A DNA stretch of 64,000 nt. Origin: Selaginella moellendorffii. Taxonomy: Eukaryota; Streptophyta; Lycopodiopsida; Selaginellales; Selaginellaceae. The position numbers and the translations under genes were made by a program. This document shows, one piece after another, positions 32,062 to 44,340 of this stretch. The stretch covers positions 769,995-833,994 of the forward strand of contig NW_003314338.1 of the NCBI RefSeq assembly GCF_000143415.4, in the 5' to 3' direction. The stretch's first letter is position 1, and each line of letters starts with the position of its first letter. A model generated the notes under the pieces. It saw only the letters and a program-made list of their open reading frames with translations. It was not told the origin of the DNA and searched no databases.

Positions 32062-34905
32062 ATGGCGCTCTCAATCTGTTTATACTTTCTTCTAAGTTTA
32101 AGTGCCATCTCCATCTCTCAGGTCTTTACCTTTCTTATCTCGCACGAGACAATCTTTTAAAGCCCATAGTTTGATTTTATTTCCAGGGACGAGATCAAGG
32201 AGACACTCACATTGTCTATTTGGGGAATGTCGATAAATCCCTCCATCCAGACGCTGTTACAAGCTCCCATCACGCACTCCTTGGGGATGTTCTAGGAAGG
32301 TAAAACTCCAGAAGAAAAAAATTATGAATTCATCCAAATTCGTGTATTCCAGTGTCAAAGCTGCCAGAGAATCAATCGGTTTTAGCTACAGGCATGGATT
32401 TAGTGGCTTCTCGGCTCGTTTGACAGAAGAACAAGCTTCTAAACTCTCTGGTAACGCATCATAGAAACATTATACATAATCTAAGTCAGTCTTTATCCAT
32501 ATTGCAGGCCTCCCAAACGTCTTGTCCGTCTTTCGCAATGAAATCCACACGGTCCACACCACAAACTCATGGGAATTTCTGGGACTCTATGGAAGCGGAG
32601 AGAAATCCTTGTTTGGTGCTAGTGAAGCTACTGAATCATCGTGGTTATGGAAGAAATCAAAATTCGGCAAGGACGTTATCATTGGTGTTTTGGATTCAGG
32701 TATTTCTCTCTTTCTTTTTGTTTTCAGGTGGGCAGGAGAAGGTCCGCCAACTTTGCTAGCATGGGAGAGGGCTTGGACTAATGTTGGTTTTCCCAGGAGT
32801 ATGGCCAGAGTCGGAAAGCTTTTCGGAACATGGCATGGGACCAATCCCCGAAAGATGGAAAGGAGCTTGCGAAACTGGGGAGCAATTCAACGCTTCTCAC
32901 TGCAACAAGTAAAAACAACACTCAAGTGAATTTAAAGTTTTTCAACTTATGATCTTTCAGGAAACTTATTGGTGCAAGATTCTTTTCCCACGGCCTACAG
33001 GATGGTCCTGAGGCTTATGCAAAAGCACACCAAGAAGTTCTTTCTCCGAGAGATGTTCACGGCCACGGAACTCACACGGCTTCCACTGCCGGAGGCCGAT
33101 TCGTGAGAAACGCAAACTGGCTTGGCTACGCAAAAGGCACTGCAAAAGGTGGCGCTCCAGACTCACGCCTCGCGATCTATAAGATATGCTGGAGAAACAT
33201 CACGGACGGCAGTGCAAGGTGCCCGGATTCTCACGTTCTCAGCGCATTTGATATGGGAATCCACGATGGCGTGGATATCATTTCTGCATCTTTTGGGGGT
33301 CCAGTGCGTGATTACTTCCTTGATTCTACGTCCATTAGAGCGTTCCATGCCATGCAGAAAGGCATTGTGGTGATAGCTTCTGCTGGAAACGAGCAGCAAA
33401 CTGAGGGTCCTGGCTCTGTGAAAAATGTAGCTCCTTGGGTCATCACTGTTGGAGCGAGCACTCTTGATCGATCCTATTTTGGAGACCTTTACCTTGGCAA
33501 CAATAAATCATTTCGGGGTTTAAGTATGACGGAGCAAAGATTAAAAAAGCGGTGGTATCATCTTGCTGCGGGAGCCGATGTTGGCTTGCCAACTTCCAAC
33601 TTTTCAGCCAGGTAAAATATCAAATCTATAGATGTGAGTTAAAGAAATATTAATGCTGCAGGCAATTGTGTATGAGCCAGTCTTTGGATCCCAAGAAAGT
33701 CCGGGGAAAGATTGTGGCATGCTTGAGAGGGCCGATGCATCCAGGATTCCAATCATTGGAAGTTTCTCGAGCTGGCGGAGCTGGGATTATCATTTGCAAC
33801 TCCACTCAAGTCGATCAAAATCCTAGAAATGAATTTCTTCCCTCAGTTCATGTCGATGAAGAAGTTGGACAAGCCATCTTTTCATATGTCAAATCTACAA
33901 GGTAAAATCTTTGTTCTTCTTTCTGTTTCTTACCTTTGTGAGCCTGGCAGAAATCCTGTAGCGGATATACAGCATCAGATATCATTGAGAAATCAAAAGC
34001 CTGCTCCTTTCATGGCACCTACTTCATCCTCTGGTCCCAACTTCATTGATCCAGACATTCTCAAGGTTTGTCAATGCTTTCTGTCTATTTGTTTTGGTAG
34101 TTTTTAAAGATTTTTGTTCTTTCAGCCCGATATTACAGCTCCAGGAGTAAAAATTCTAGCAGCATACACACAATTCAACAACTCAGAAGTACCATACCAA
34201 TTTTCATCTGGAACCTCCATGTCTTGCCCTCACGTCACTGGGATTGTCGCCCTACTAAAATCCTATCGTCCAGCCTGGAGTCCAGCAGCAATCAAATCAG
34301 CCATAGTAACAACAGGTAACTAAGTGCTACATCTTTGTTTGTTACTGACACTTCAAAACAAAACAGGTTACGCATTCGATAATCTTGGAGAACCAATCAA
34401 GAATTCATCACGAGCTCCTGCATCACCCTTTGATTTTGGTGGAGGGCATGTAAATCCAAATGCTGCTGCACACCCTGGCCTAGTATATGACGCCGACGAG
34501 CAAGACTACATTGGATATCTCTGCGGTCTGGGATACAACCAGACTGAACTTCAGATCCTCACGCAAACTTCCGCCAAGTGTCCCGACAACCCCACAGACC
34601 TCAACTATCCATCCATTGCCATCTCCGATTTGCGCCGCAGCAAAGTCGTGCAGAGGCGAGTGACGAACGTGGACGATGATGTGACGAACTACACGGCATC
34701 TATCGAGGCACCGGAGAGTGTGTCGGTGTCGGTTCATCCACCGGTGCTGCAGTTCAAGCACAAGGGCGAGCCGAAAACATTCCAGGTGATATTTAGAGTG
34801 GAGGACGACTCAAACATTGATAAGGCTGTTTTCGGGAAGCTGATATGGAGCAACGGAAAGTATACGGTCACTAGCCCCATTGCAGTTTACCCAAGCAGAT
34901 CTTAA
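32062..34905 (+). CDS. Subtilisin-like serine protease (plant subtilase), copy 1
   Basis: Ten exons: 32062-32121, 32187-32299, 32353-32450, 32508-32699, 32797-32908, 32961-33611, 33662-33901, 33951-34065, 34126-34315, 34367-34905; 769 codons. It has a signal peptide ([20 protein letters not shown]), an I9 inhibitor prodomain (to about residue 100), and the S8 domain with Asp153 (GVLDSGVWPES), His226 ([10 protein letters not shown]), oxyanion Asn334 (SAGNE) and Ser558 ([11 protein letters not shown]). A PA insert is present around residues 400-490, and a fibronectin-III-like tail ends the protein ([19 protein letters not shown]). All catalytic residues are intact, so a secreted, active protease is expected. 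Substrates are unknown; family roles include cell-wall remodelling and immunity. Confidence 0.93.
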
Positions 34906-35076
34906 GCAATTTTTGGGATGGAATAAAATTTCGAAACATAGCAATGCGTGTTGGTGTTCTGGTAGATTTTTTGCCTCGAAGGCTCATGCAAAAGCCAATC
35001 AATTTCCAGACCATGGATGCCAAGGGCTCCAACTCTCAACGAACATCCATTGGAGCTTAATCATTTCAGTATAATC

Positions 35077-35143
35077 TTGGGGCAATATTGATCCCCTTAC
35101 CTATCGCATGCGAAGCAATTGCTCTACCATGTGAACTACACCC
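35077..35143 (-). pseudogene. tRNA-Ala-like pseudogene or SINE head
   Basis: On the minus strand TGTAGTTCACATGGTAGAGC (A-box/D-arm), a GCTTCGCATGCGA anticodon-arm-like piece (anticodon would be CGC, Ala) and GGGGATCAATATTGCCCC (T-arm) follow in tRNA order. The acceptor stem does not pair and the T-loop is too long, so it is not a working tRNA. A shorter copy is at 48336-48375. Confidence 0.45.
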
Positions 35144-35199
35144 TTTTAACACACGCCATTTTTTATGTTCTCCATTATCACCCACAAAAGCATATTCGG

Positions 35200-36735
35200 T
35201 CAAGTGATATTAATGGCAAAGAGAACAGGAAGAAAGAAAGAATTTAGGGTTCTACGGCCCCAGATGGTCGATCTGGGGCAGGGATCTTTGCGTGTGGACG
35301 GAGCATCGATGGTGTGCAAGGAATCGGCGAGGTAGCGCTTCCAATATCGCTTCGTCGTCAGAGAAATTGGTCTTTTGTTTCGAGCACAAGTACACGGAGA
35401 CAAATCTTTGCTTCTCTGGACTTAAAGGTCAAGACAGGCTGGTGGTGGAGCTGCTAGGAAACGTACCGGTACTACAGTGCTGCAGTGGTGTTTTGGCAGA
35501 AACGCAAGAGCATCGAGCTCGTTTGCCAGGCAGGACTTGAAGGAGCTCTGGACATGGTGGAGTGGAGGGAGCTTCGGACTTCTCGGCTTGCCTCATATAT
35601 CTAGTTAAGTACTAGATTGCGGATAGGAGCTCCTACGATCACTACAGGAGGAACGGAAACATTTGCCGCTTGATCAAGCTTTGCCTTGACTCGGGTGATT
35701 CCAACTAAGTTTATCGGCTGATCGAGGTGCTGGGACAGGAAAGAAGCTCCCACAATCACTACACGAGATATCTTTTGAAGGGATCAAGTCCGTTAAGGTT
35801 GCAAAGGTGGTTGCTCAAGCCCCCAAGTTTCTGGGATGGGATGCCCCCCGGAGCTAGACCAGTTCGTGTTCTTCTGCCGTAATCTCGATAGCCGAGATGC
35901 TCTTCGGCACGATCAAGTTCCATCCTTCGTCGAATAGAAAGCTGGAACGGGAGATCTTTGCAAGCTGCTCATCAACCTCTGGAAGCAAGACGCTGCTCAA
36001 CACGTCCGTTGGAAGAACGATACTTAACTCTATCCGAAGCTTTGCGGGGTGGTCACAACCAGAGACCTGAAGGTGGCAGAGCTCGCAAGCAACGTGATGA
36101 ACGTGTTTTTATGGCTGGACGACGCCACAATGCTGGAGAGCTTCATACTCAAGCTCAAGAGCCAGAAGCTCAAGGACTTTGTGGCAAAAAGTAAAGAGGC
36201 ATCTGGTATCAATCAAAGGGAAGTGTGCTCTTTGCGACATAGCCCAGGAGAGGATCAACGAGCTCTCGAAGCTGCAGAAGCCGGATCCACACAGGTGGTG
36301 TCAACCTTTGGCAACGGTTCCGGGTCATCCCGAGGTGGAGGCGTTTCTCCGGGGTCCCCAAGAGACGTTCACAGGTCCCAGGCGCGAAGCTTTGCTAGCA
36401 GCTACTTCGATGGGAAGTTTAGGAGCGGCTTCAGTGCAAAGGCTTCCTTCTGATACTCGGAATGCGTATGCTGAGATGAGGAAGGTGTACACGAATGGAC
36501 AGACGGAGCTGAGGCTCCTTCAGCAACGCATTCAAGAGGAAAGCTAGCTCATAAAAGAGTTTGTGGTCAAAGCTGGTGAGGCCAACAAGGTAAAAGAAGA
36601 AAATCGTCAAGTTTACAATGTTCATAGCTCAATGTTGCAGCTTCACTGCAGCGAACATTCGTTGTATGAATGTTTCTTGCTTCTTAAATTTAGCATCACG
36701 GGTCATGGACGAACTCTCCTAAATTAGTCGTCACA
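35200..36735 (+). other. Unidentified coding-like block, copy 1
   Basis: The 35940-36730 part is repeated at 48370-49215. Open stretches in changing frames read AELASNVMNVFLWLDDATML, then LKSQKLKDFVAK, KCALCDIAQERINELSKLQK, VPGHPEVEAFLRGPQETFT and RLPSDTRNAYAEMRKVY. A CxxC and the HPEVEAFLRGP segment look like real protein, but I cannot name the family. Both copies have frameshifts, so it is likely a fragment of a host gene carried along in the array. The 35200-35940 part is GC-rich with no recognisable feature. Confidence 0.5.
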
Positions 36736-36796
36736 CGGACACATTCCGCGCCTCAGTCTTCTTACCTACAAATCTCAAACACAAGTCATCAAGTTC

Positions 36797-38223
36797 ATGG
36801 CGCTCTCAATCTTTATATTCGTCCTTTTAAGTTCAAGTGCCATCTCCATCGCTCAGGTGTATATCATTTCTTATGTAGCGTAACTTCTAGTTTATAAGCC
36901 CTTGCGTATTTCCAGGGACGAGAAAAGCAAAATTTGGCAAAGACATTATCATCGGTGTTTTGGATTCAGGTATTTCCTTTTTCCATCATTTTCTTCTTTT
37001 TACTGGTCTTCTCCAGGAGTATGGCCAGAGTCGGAAAGCTTTTCGGATCATGGCATGGGACCAATCCCCGAAAGATGAAAGGAGCTTGCGAAACTGGGGA
37101 GCAATTCAACGCTTCTCACTGCAGAAAGTAAAAATAACACTCTAAGTGAATTTAAATTTTTTCAACATTTGATCTTTCAGGAAACTTATAGGTGCCAGAT
37201 TCTTTACCCACGGCCTGCAAGATGGTCCCGAGGCTTATGCGAAAGCACACCAAGAAGTTCTTTCTCCAAGAGATGTTCAAGGCCATGGAACTCACGTGGC
37301 TTCCACTCCTGGAGGCCGATTTATGAGAAACGCAAACTGGTTTGGCTATGCGAAAGGCACTGCAAAAGGTGGAGCTCCGGACTCACGTCTCGCAATCTAC
37401 AAGATATGCTGGAGAAACATCGTAAGGTGCCCGGATTCTCACATTCTCAGCGCATTTGATATGGGAATCCACGATGGCGTGGATATCATTTCTGCATCTT
37501 TCGGTGGTCCAGCAGGTGATTACTTCCTTGATTCTACGTCCATTGGAGCGTTCCATGCCATGCAGAAAGGCATTGTGGTGGTGGCTGCCGCTGGAAACGG
37601 GCAGGAACGTGAAGGGCCTGGCTCTGTGCAAAATGTAGCTCCTTGGGTCATCACTGTTGGGGCGAGCACTCTTGATCGATCCTATTTTGGAGACCTTTAC
37701 CTTGGCAACAATAAATCATTTCGGGGCTTTAGCATGACGGAGCAAAGATTAAAAAAGCGGTGGTATCATCTTGCTGCGGGAGCCGATGTTGGCTTGCCAA
37801 CTTCCAACTTTTCAGCCAGGTAAAATAATTAATCTTTGATTTGAGTTCATTTGAAATTATTAATGATGCAGGCAAATGTGTATGAGCGGGTCTTTGGATC
37901 CCAAAGAAGTCCGGGGAAAGATTGTGGCATGCTTGAGAGGGCCACAGGTTCCATTACGCGAAGTTTCTCGAGCTGGTGGAGCTGGCACTGAAGATCCCGG
38001 AAATGAGATTCTTTCTTCAGTTCATGTTGATGAAAGAGTTGGACAAGTCATTTTTTCATATATCAAATCTACAAGGTAAAAGCGTTATTTTCTTCCTTTC
38101 TTTCTGTTTCTTAGTTTTGTGTCTGGCAGAGATCCTAACTTTGAGAAACCGAAAACCTGCTCCTTCCATGGCACCCTTTTCATTCTCTGGTCCCAACTCG
38201 GTTGATCCAGACATTCTCAAGGT
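36797..38223 (+). pseudogene. Truncated subtilase, copy 2
   Basis: The signal-peptide exon is intact (36797-36856, MALSIFIFVLLSSSAISIAQ). A deletion then fuses the first bases of exon 2 to the last part of exon 4 (near 36922), removing the whole I9 prodomain and shifting frame. Exons 5-8 follow, with the catalytic His (DVQGHGTHVAST) and Asn (AAGNG) present. The copy stops after exon 8 (38223); the catalytic Ser exon and C-terminal exon are missing. Confidence 0.88.
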
Positions 38224-38880
38224 TTGTCAAATGGTTTATTGCTTTTTTTTTTGTTGGTACTTTTTGAAGATTTTTGTCCAATTGACAAGCATATGACGTG
38301 TTCCATCTCACGGTGATCCTAGTTTTCTTGAGTTTGTATGTGTGGTAAGAAATATCATGGCTCAGGCAGAGAATGCAAATAGCAGTAGCTTCTGCAATTA
38401 GCTTCACCACTCTCACAAGCAAGAATATGGTCTTCCTGCCACAGCAGGGAGGGTTTTGCATGCCCCGAAGTGTACAGCTTTGTCAATGAATTCTACAGAT
38501 GGTCTCTGCGTTCTTCCCTCGCCAGTGTCCTCTCTACGACAACTGGCATCGACATCTAGCTCGCCAATTCCACCTACCAGCAAGCTAGTGCATGGAGAGT
38601 GATCAGCAACTCAACAAGTGATGGGGGAGCCAACAAGCTGTAAGCCCCACATCTGCATAGGCTTATCCATTGGTGGTAGCCAGAGCAATTGATTGTGTCT
38701 CTTGACTACTCCCATTTTTTTTATGGAGTGTGTAGAACTTAAACAAGAGAGATAGCACCAAGAAAGTAAATGACCGTCTGGAACCCTTGTAATCAAGTGG
38801 AAATTTACTGAATTATCACAAAGAAGAATAAAAAGACTTACCAATGGTAAAAAAAAATCTTTCACAATTTTTATAGTTGA
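38224..38880. repeat. Conserved tail block, copy 1
   Basis: This non-coding block follows the truncated subtilase and recurs at 51140-51770 and 61975-62590. Shared landmarks are ATCATGGCTCAGGCAGAGAA, GGGAGGGTTTTGCATGCC and GTGTAGAACTTAAACAAGAG. It may be the LTR or leader of the copia element that follows each time. The largest open frame is short and on the minus strand. Confidence 0.7.
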
Positions 38881-40060
38881 TGTAGAAATTAAGATTCATA
38901 GACAACTTCTCAATCCCCTTTACATGAATAGAGCAAAGTCTTTTAGCTTGTGTTTGGCTTTAAAATCAAATGTAAAACATTACTAATTAACAATATTTTT
39001 CATTAAATTTTCTTCTAGATACTTTACCTATGTGACAAAATTAACCTTGCATTATATTTCTATTGATTAACATCACCAAAGCTTTTTCTGATTTAGCTGC
39101 ATTGAGGGTACCATCTATAGAAGACCAAATGTTGCCACCAAAGCAAAACCATTTGGCTAATATATTTGATGTTTTAAGGATCTTTTTGAGCAAACAAGCA
39201 TTACTTTTACCCTAGAGGTTGGACACTTTTCCTTTAGAATATTCTACTATTATATAATGAATGATTAATGTACTTTTAATGTTCTAAAATTGTTGTCTTT
39301 TTTAGTATACTTTCTCCAACACTTTTACTCTAGCACTTTACTCTTGGTCACTATCTATTGGTGCTCATGTTTCAAATAAATGGTCTTGTTCTTATGATTA
39401 TTCCAATAGTGGTTGTTATAATTGTGGTCAATTTGGTCATATAGCTAGTTTTATTATCAATCTTGTGGGTTTTCTCATCATTCCAGATGTATTTCCCAAT
39501 TTTGTTGGCAACATCCAAATCATACTCATTTAGTTTTTTATGTTATTCTTTGTCTATAACAATTTCTTTAAGCTTATATTGCTACTAGTTCTAATGGGCA
39601 ACAATAGCACATATATACTGCTGACAATGACTCATCCCCTCCTATTTTATTTTGAACAGAATACTAATGGTGTTTTGCTAACTATTTGTTCTTCTTTTTA
39701 CTATTATTATTGACTCTAGTGCCACATAACATATGGCTGAGCACTCTAAATTTCATGATTATCAAGTTATGTTAGTTATGACTTGTTTTTTTCTTGGTGA
39801 TAATTCTAAGAATTTTATTGAAGGGATTTGCAAATTCTTTTTTTTTTCTTTATATTCTATCACTTCTGTAATGCACTTGAATTTGAATTTGAATTTGAAT
39901 ATTGACTGTTGTGCTATAAAACAACGATTTGATACACACTTAATATCTCTTATGAGCACTAACTCTTTGTATTTAACTCTTACATGCAAAATAGTGTTAA
40001 ACAATGTTTAACACAATTTTGGTATATTAGTGGGTTAACACAAAGAAGAGGGTACCCCAC
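38881..40060 (+). mobile_element. Decayed Ty1/copia element, copy 1
   Basis: Heavily mutated. A zinc-knuckle remnant CYNCGQFGHIASF lies near 39410-39455, and a protease-site remnant IIIDSSAT, followed by a stop and HMAEHSKFHDYQVM, near 39705-39770. These match the gag/protease boundary of copia elements. Parallel copies are at 52.3 and 63.3 kb. No reverse transcriptase is left here. Confidence 0.68.
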
Positions 40061-41800
40061 CAACTAAAGTAACATAGAGTTTAGGTTTAGAACTAAGCTG
40101 GATGCAAAATAAAGAGTGATATTATTGAACAAAAGCCAAACTAATATTTTAAATAATCAACCATTCAATCAAACCATTATTTATATTATAGTTCCTCCCC
40201 CCTTTAAGGAATGCATGTTTTGGGCTTTCACCCTAGTCCCAGGAATTATCTCAAAACTTACTAAATATAGAATGACACTAGATGGTGAATTAAGATGCAT
40301 TAACAACATCATAAGGTTCAAAACACTCACACTCTCTACATATGCTTTATAGACACTTTCTAGAAATAATATATGGATCCAGAATAGAATCAACACATAA
40401 GATATGATAGTAAGGATGTTTAGTAAGTTATTATGTAACTTGAGGGAATATACTCAATATTGTGGGGGTTCCCAACATTAGCAATTTCAAATTAACAAAT
40501 GAGTTTTTCTAACTAATTTAAGTATTAATTTGGATAGAAATACTAGCCTTTTGCCATAATGCACATAACATACAAAAGAACAAGAATCAAAATTGCCTAC
40601 ATGCAAAGAGCTCTCACCCAAACCTTGATCAATATATGCTCTTTAAGCACCCATGTTGCAACACACAAAAGATCAAGAGCCGCCCACTTGCAAACCCTGA
40701 TTAATATGTGCTTGTTGTGCCCACCGCTTCATGAAACTTGTTTTTGAAGTGCCCATGCTGCACCTAAGATTGTGGGAAAGCTGTTGCTCTCAATTGGACA
40801 GGAAAGTACTGTAGTATGAAAGACAAAAAAAACATCACTATATTTCATATGACATCACATGTACCTGTGTGGCAAGCTGATGTGGTATAGCAATCTCACA
40901 TGTCATACTGATGTGGCACAACCCCATACTGAATGCCATCACATTTTGATCCTAGGGCAATCAAAATGTATTTTTATAATGTGGGCACTAACCATATGCA
41001 TGCCTTTAATGTTAAGGCACCAAAGCTGCCTGATTGATTGCCATAAGGTGTGAATTAAACATGGGATCAAGAAATGTTTGATATGGCTAGGAGACTTATC
41101 AAAGTTATATGTGGTGACACAAGTATTTTGTTGGTTTTGTTCTCTTTATTTGCATCTCATCATATTCTTTTGCAGGAGATAGATTTATATTGTGATGGGT
41201 AGTTTGTCAATTATGATACATGGTCATTTTATTGCCATAATTGCAACTTTCACATGAACAACTATGTTGTATTGTACACCCAAGAGCCAGAATTGATGAT
41301 GGTCTAGGCATTCCCGAATGCACCACCACCAATTCCAAAACCCCATCCTCCCCCAGTTCCAGCACATGACGCTTTATGTAATGGGAGTGATGTTGAGCAT
41401 TAGAAAGGAGAGCAGCACTTTATGTGTGTATAAGGATATTCTCAAAGGTAGTTGAGTTGGGCACACGCTACAAGGTGTTGTTTGAGGTGTTATTCAACCT
41501 TCTAGTCCTTGACAACATCTCAGACAATAGACAATGAGGTTTTTTGTAAGTAGGTTCATAGCTGAGGATTGGCTTGCAGCATGCAATGGCAATAACCTTC
41601 ACCCATCCGTGCATGAGTGGATAGTCCGTTCAGTCAGTGTAATGGCAACCAAGGAGGCTCCACCACTTTGCCATGGGCTCTCGCTTCTTGGCACCCGGCC
41701 AGAGAGTCACCTTGGAGCACTTCCACCTGAATTTTATGGTGTGCAATTGTCTACATGCAATGCAATCATCAAATTAAACAAGAGGTACAAAACCTACAAG
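40061..41800. repeat. Duplicated intergenic sequence, copy 1
   Basis: AT-rich to mixed sequence, largely repeated at 53380-57170. Landmarks shared with the second copy include GGGAAAGCTGTTGCTCTC (40776 and 56110), CTACACCCAAGAGCCAGAAT-like text, and GGATTGGCTTGCAGCATGCA (41565 and 56960). A few open stretches (41534-41760) look faintly coding but I cannot assign them. Confidence 0.55.
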
Positions 41801-41807
41801 CACCGTG

Positions 41808-42215
41808 AGTCATCCACTCCAGGTGGGCCATACTCAGAGCTCTCGGCTGCGTCACCCCAGCGTTCAGTTTGGTGAGGCTGTGTGGTTTAAGGCCAGCTCG
41901 CAGATCTTTAAGGAAGGTGGCCTCGACTACCTGGGAAATTCCAACCTCGTCCACAGACAGAGGCATCCTTGCCATCTGGGCCTGCCAAGTTATCCTCATG
42001 GGAGCTGTCGAGAGCTTGGCGAGGGACTGGACAAGATCTACCCCGGAGGTGCGTCTGATCCGCTCGGACTCGCTGACGACCCGATACTTTCGCTGAGCTC
42101 AAGGTGAAGGCATCGAGAACTTGTTCGACCACCTTGACAACCCCACCGTCCACAACCTGGGCATAACTTCACTCCCGGATCTTTGTTCCGTGATCACTGT
42201 AAACCAGAATAAAAG
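41808..42215 (+). pseudogene. LHCII pseudogene, copy B (3' half)
   Basis: This matches exon 2 of the LHCII gene from the EVIHSRW region (28319) through its 3' UTR (AAACCAGAATAAAA). It has lost the 5' half and several internal blocks, including most of helix 3. [25 protein letters not shown]-type and [17 protein letters not shown] pieces are in different frames. It sits beside an ALDH copy, as in the first unit. Confidence 0.88.
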
Positions 42216-42449
42216 AGGCTTCCTTCCTGTCACTGTTGACGCTTAGGAACTCGTTGTGAAGAGCAGTGATCCTGCTGTACTTGACAAAGAAGATCCCCGT
42301 GTGCCTTTTCGGTTCGAGCTTGCAAAGCTCCTCGTTGAGATCATTATACACGAAATGGAACCAATTCCTGTTATCAAAGCTATGAATTGTCTCTGGAAAA
42401 CACATATTGAGAATCAGAAAAAAGAAACAAGGAAGCCTGAACTAGTAAC

Positions 42450-44340
42450 TTATCTTGACCGATTGTTGGGTGAAGAAGCACATCTTGTAAAAGACGGTAT
42501 CAGAACAAGTGAAACCAGAAAAACGAAAGAGTCAATTCCAAGGAGAGTTTTCCATAGGCATGAATGGACTTGTGCTGGAGATATGGAAGCAAGCCTTCGT
42601 ATCCATTCTCTCGACCGATTCCACTCATCTTGTAGCCTCCAAACGGTACTGCTGGTCCGTATCCCAGGTAGGAATTCACATAGACAACGCCCGATTTGAT
42701 CGACCTGGTCAGAAGATTGACTGTGATCAATGTTCTTGCTGAAGACCGCCGCTGCTAGACCGTAGTGTGTGCTGTTTGCAAGCTCCACGGCTTCGTCAAG
42801 AGTCCTGACTCAGTGAAGTAATTACCATCAGATAAACCAAGGCATAAACGAGGTTTTCTTACTTGAACTTGAGCACTGAAAGCACGGGACCAAAGATTTC
42901 CTCGTTGGCAATCTTCATAGATTGCTACACAAATGTCCTGGATGTTCTGAGAAAGAGTAAAAGAATTTTAACACAGCAAACCTTGACGTCTCCAAAAATT
43001 GTTGGCTGGATGTAAAATCCTTTGATTGGAAAGGATCTCCAATTTCACGTTCGCTTGCCAGCTTGACAGACCTCTTGATAAACTCGTCATGAATACTTTC
43101 GTGAACAAAGACTCGCGATGCAGCAACACAGACTTGTCCCTGAAACACATGTCATCATATCCAAACAAGTTCCCATCCTGAAAATTTCACCTGATGCATG
43201 AAAATGGCATTTTGAGAGACGGCCGCAGCCGCGGCATCCTCGCAGATTATAAACGGAGATTTGCCACCAAGCTCCAGTGTGACGGGCTTTAAGTTTCTTC
43301 TCGCAGCACTCTCCATTATCATTCTTCCAACTTCAGTGGAACCAGTAAATGTCACCTGAGGAGAAAAAGGAACTTTTCTTTTCAACTTTTTTTTTCAATT
43401 GCAAGCTTTCTTACCCTACCCACGCTCATATGCTTCGAAATCGCGGCTCCTGCAGTGGGACCATAACCAGGAATAACATTGAGGACTCCCGCGGGAATAC
43501 CTGCCTATATTCGTGAAGAAAAAATGACTTTTTGTAGTGCAAGTCTTTCTTACCTCTTGAGAAAGACTCGCCAGGAGCAGTCCTGTCAAAGGTGTCTGCT
43601 CGGCAACCTTGACAACGATCGTATTTCCACAAGTTAACGCAGACCCGACTTTGGTGAGAAACATATGAGCCGGGAAGTTCCACGGAACAATCGCTCCAAC
43701 CACACCAATTGGCTCCAAAAGGGTGTAGCACATCCGAGTAGAATCAGTTCGCAAGGTCTTTCCATTGAGCTTGTCAGCCCAGCCTGAGAAAAAAAAGCCA
43801 CTCCACTGGTCCAGCAGTTTTTCAAAAGAACTCTTTATTTAAAATATGCTTGTAGTACCTGCATTGTATCGCAGAGGCAACCGAACCCGCAATTATCCCC
43901 TTGCTTAGATCGATCAACATTCCGTTGTTGAGGGTCTCAAGAGTTGCCAGTTCGTCGAGATGTTCCTCGATCACATCCGCGAACTTGTGAAGTATCCTTC
44001 CAACGAGCATGAACAAAAGATAAATAAGAAGGAAGAATGAAGAAGGAAGAACTTACAGCAGCAGCAAGTCGTGGCCAGGGCCCGGATCAAACGCTTCGCG
44101 TGCGACTCTCACGGCCAGATCCACATCCGCCGCGTCTCCCTCGGCGACTTGAGCAATACATTCGGAGTTGCTGGGATTGAAAGTGGGGAACGTCTTGTCT
44201 GCGAAAGATCGACAAAACCATTTCACTCTCACCACAAAAGCACAAGAAAAGCAAAGATCACAACCTGAGACAGCGTCCACGAATCGCCCATCGATGAAGA
44301 GCTTGGTGTGCTTGACGAGATCCCTGGCATCGCTCCCCAT
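42450..44340 (-). pseudogene. ALDH2-family aldehyde dehydrogenase, copy B (broken)
   Basis: Compared with the intact copy it has a 1-nt deletion in exon 2 (near 44084, giving a DPGPGH reading), a 2-nt deletion in exon 3 (near 43873), a 12-nt in-frame loss in exon 6 (near 43232), a deletion joining exon 8 to exon 7 (near 43024, removing INQEQLD and SGVQNGPQ), and a 1-nt insertion in exon 10 (near 42725). The nucleophile region GQVCVAASR is still readable. It is clearly a pseudogene. Confidence 0.92.

Noticed and set aside
41160-41330. Possible DC1/C1-like zinc domain (YCHNCNFHMNNYV-like reading)
   Set aside because: Only one half-site is readable, the frame is not open, and the second copy at 56580 does not preserve it better.
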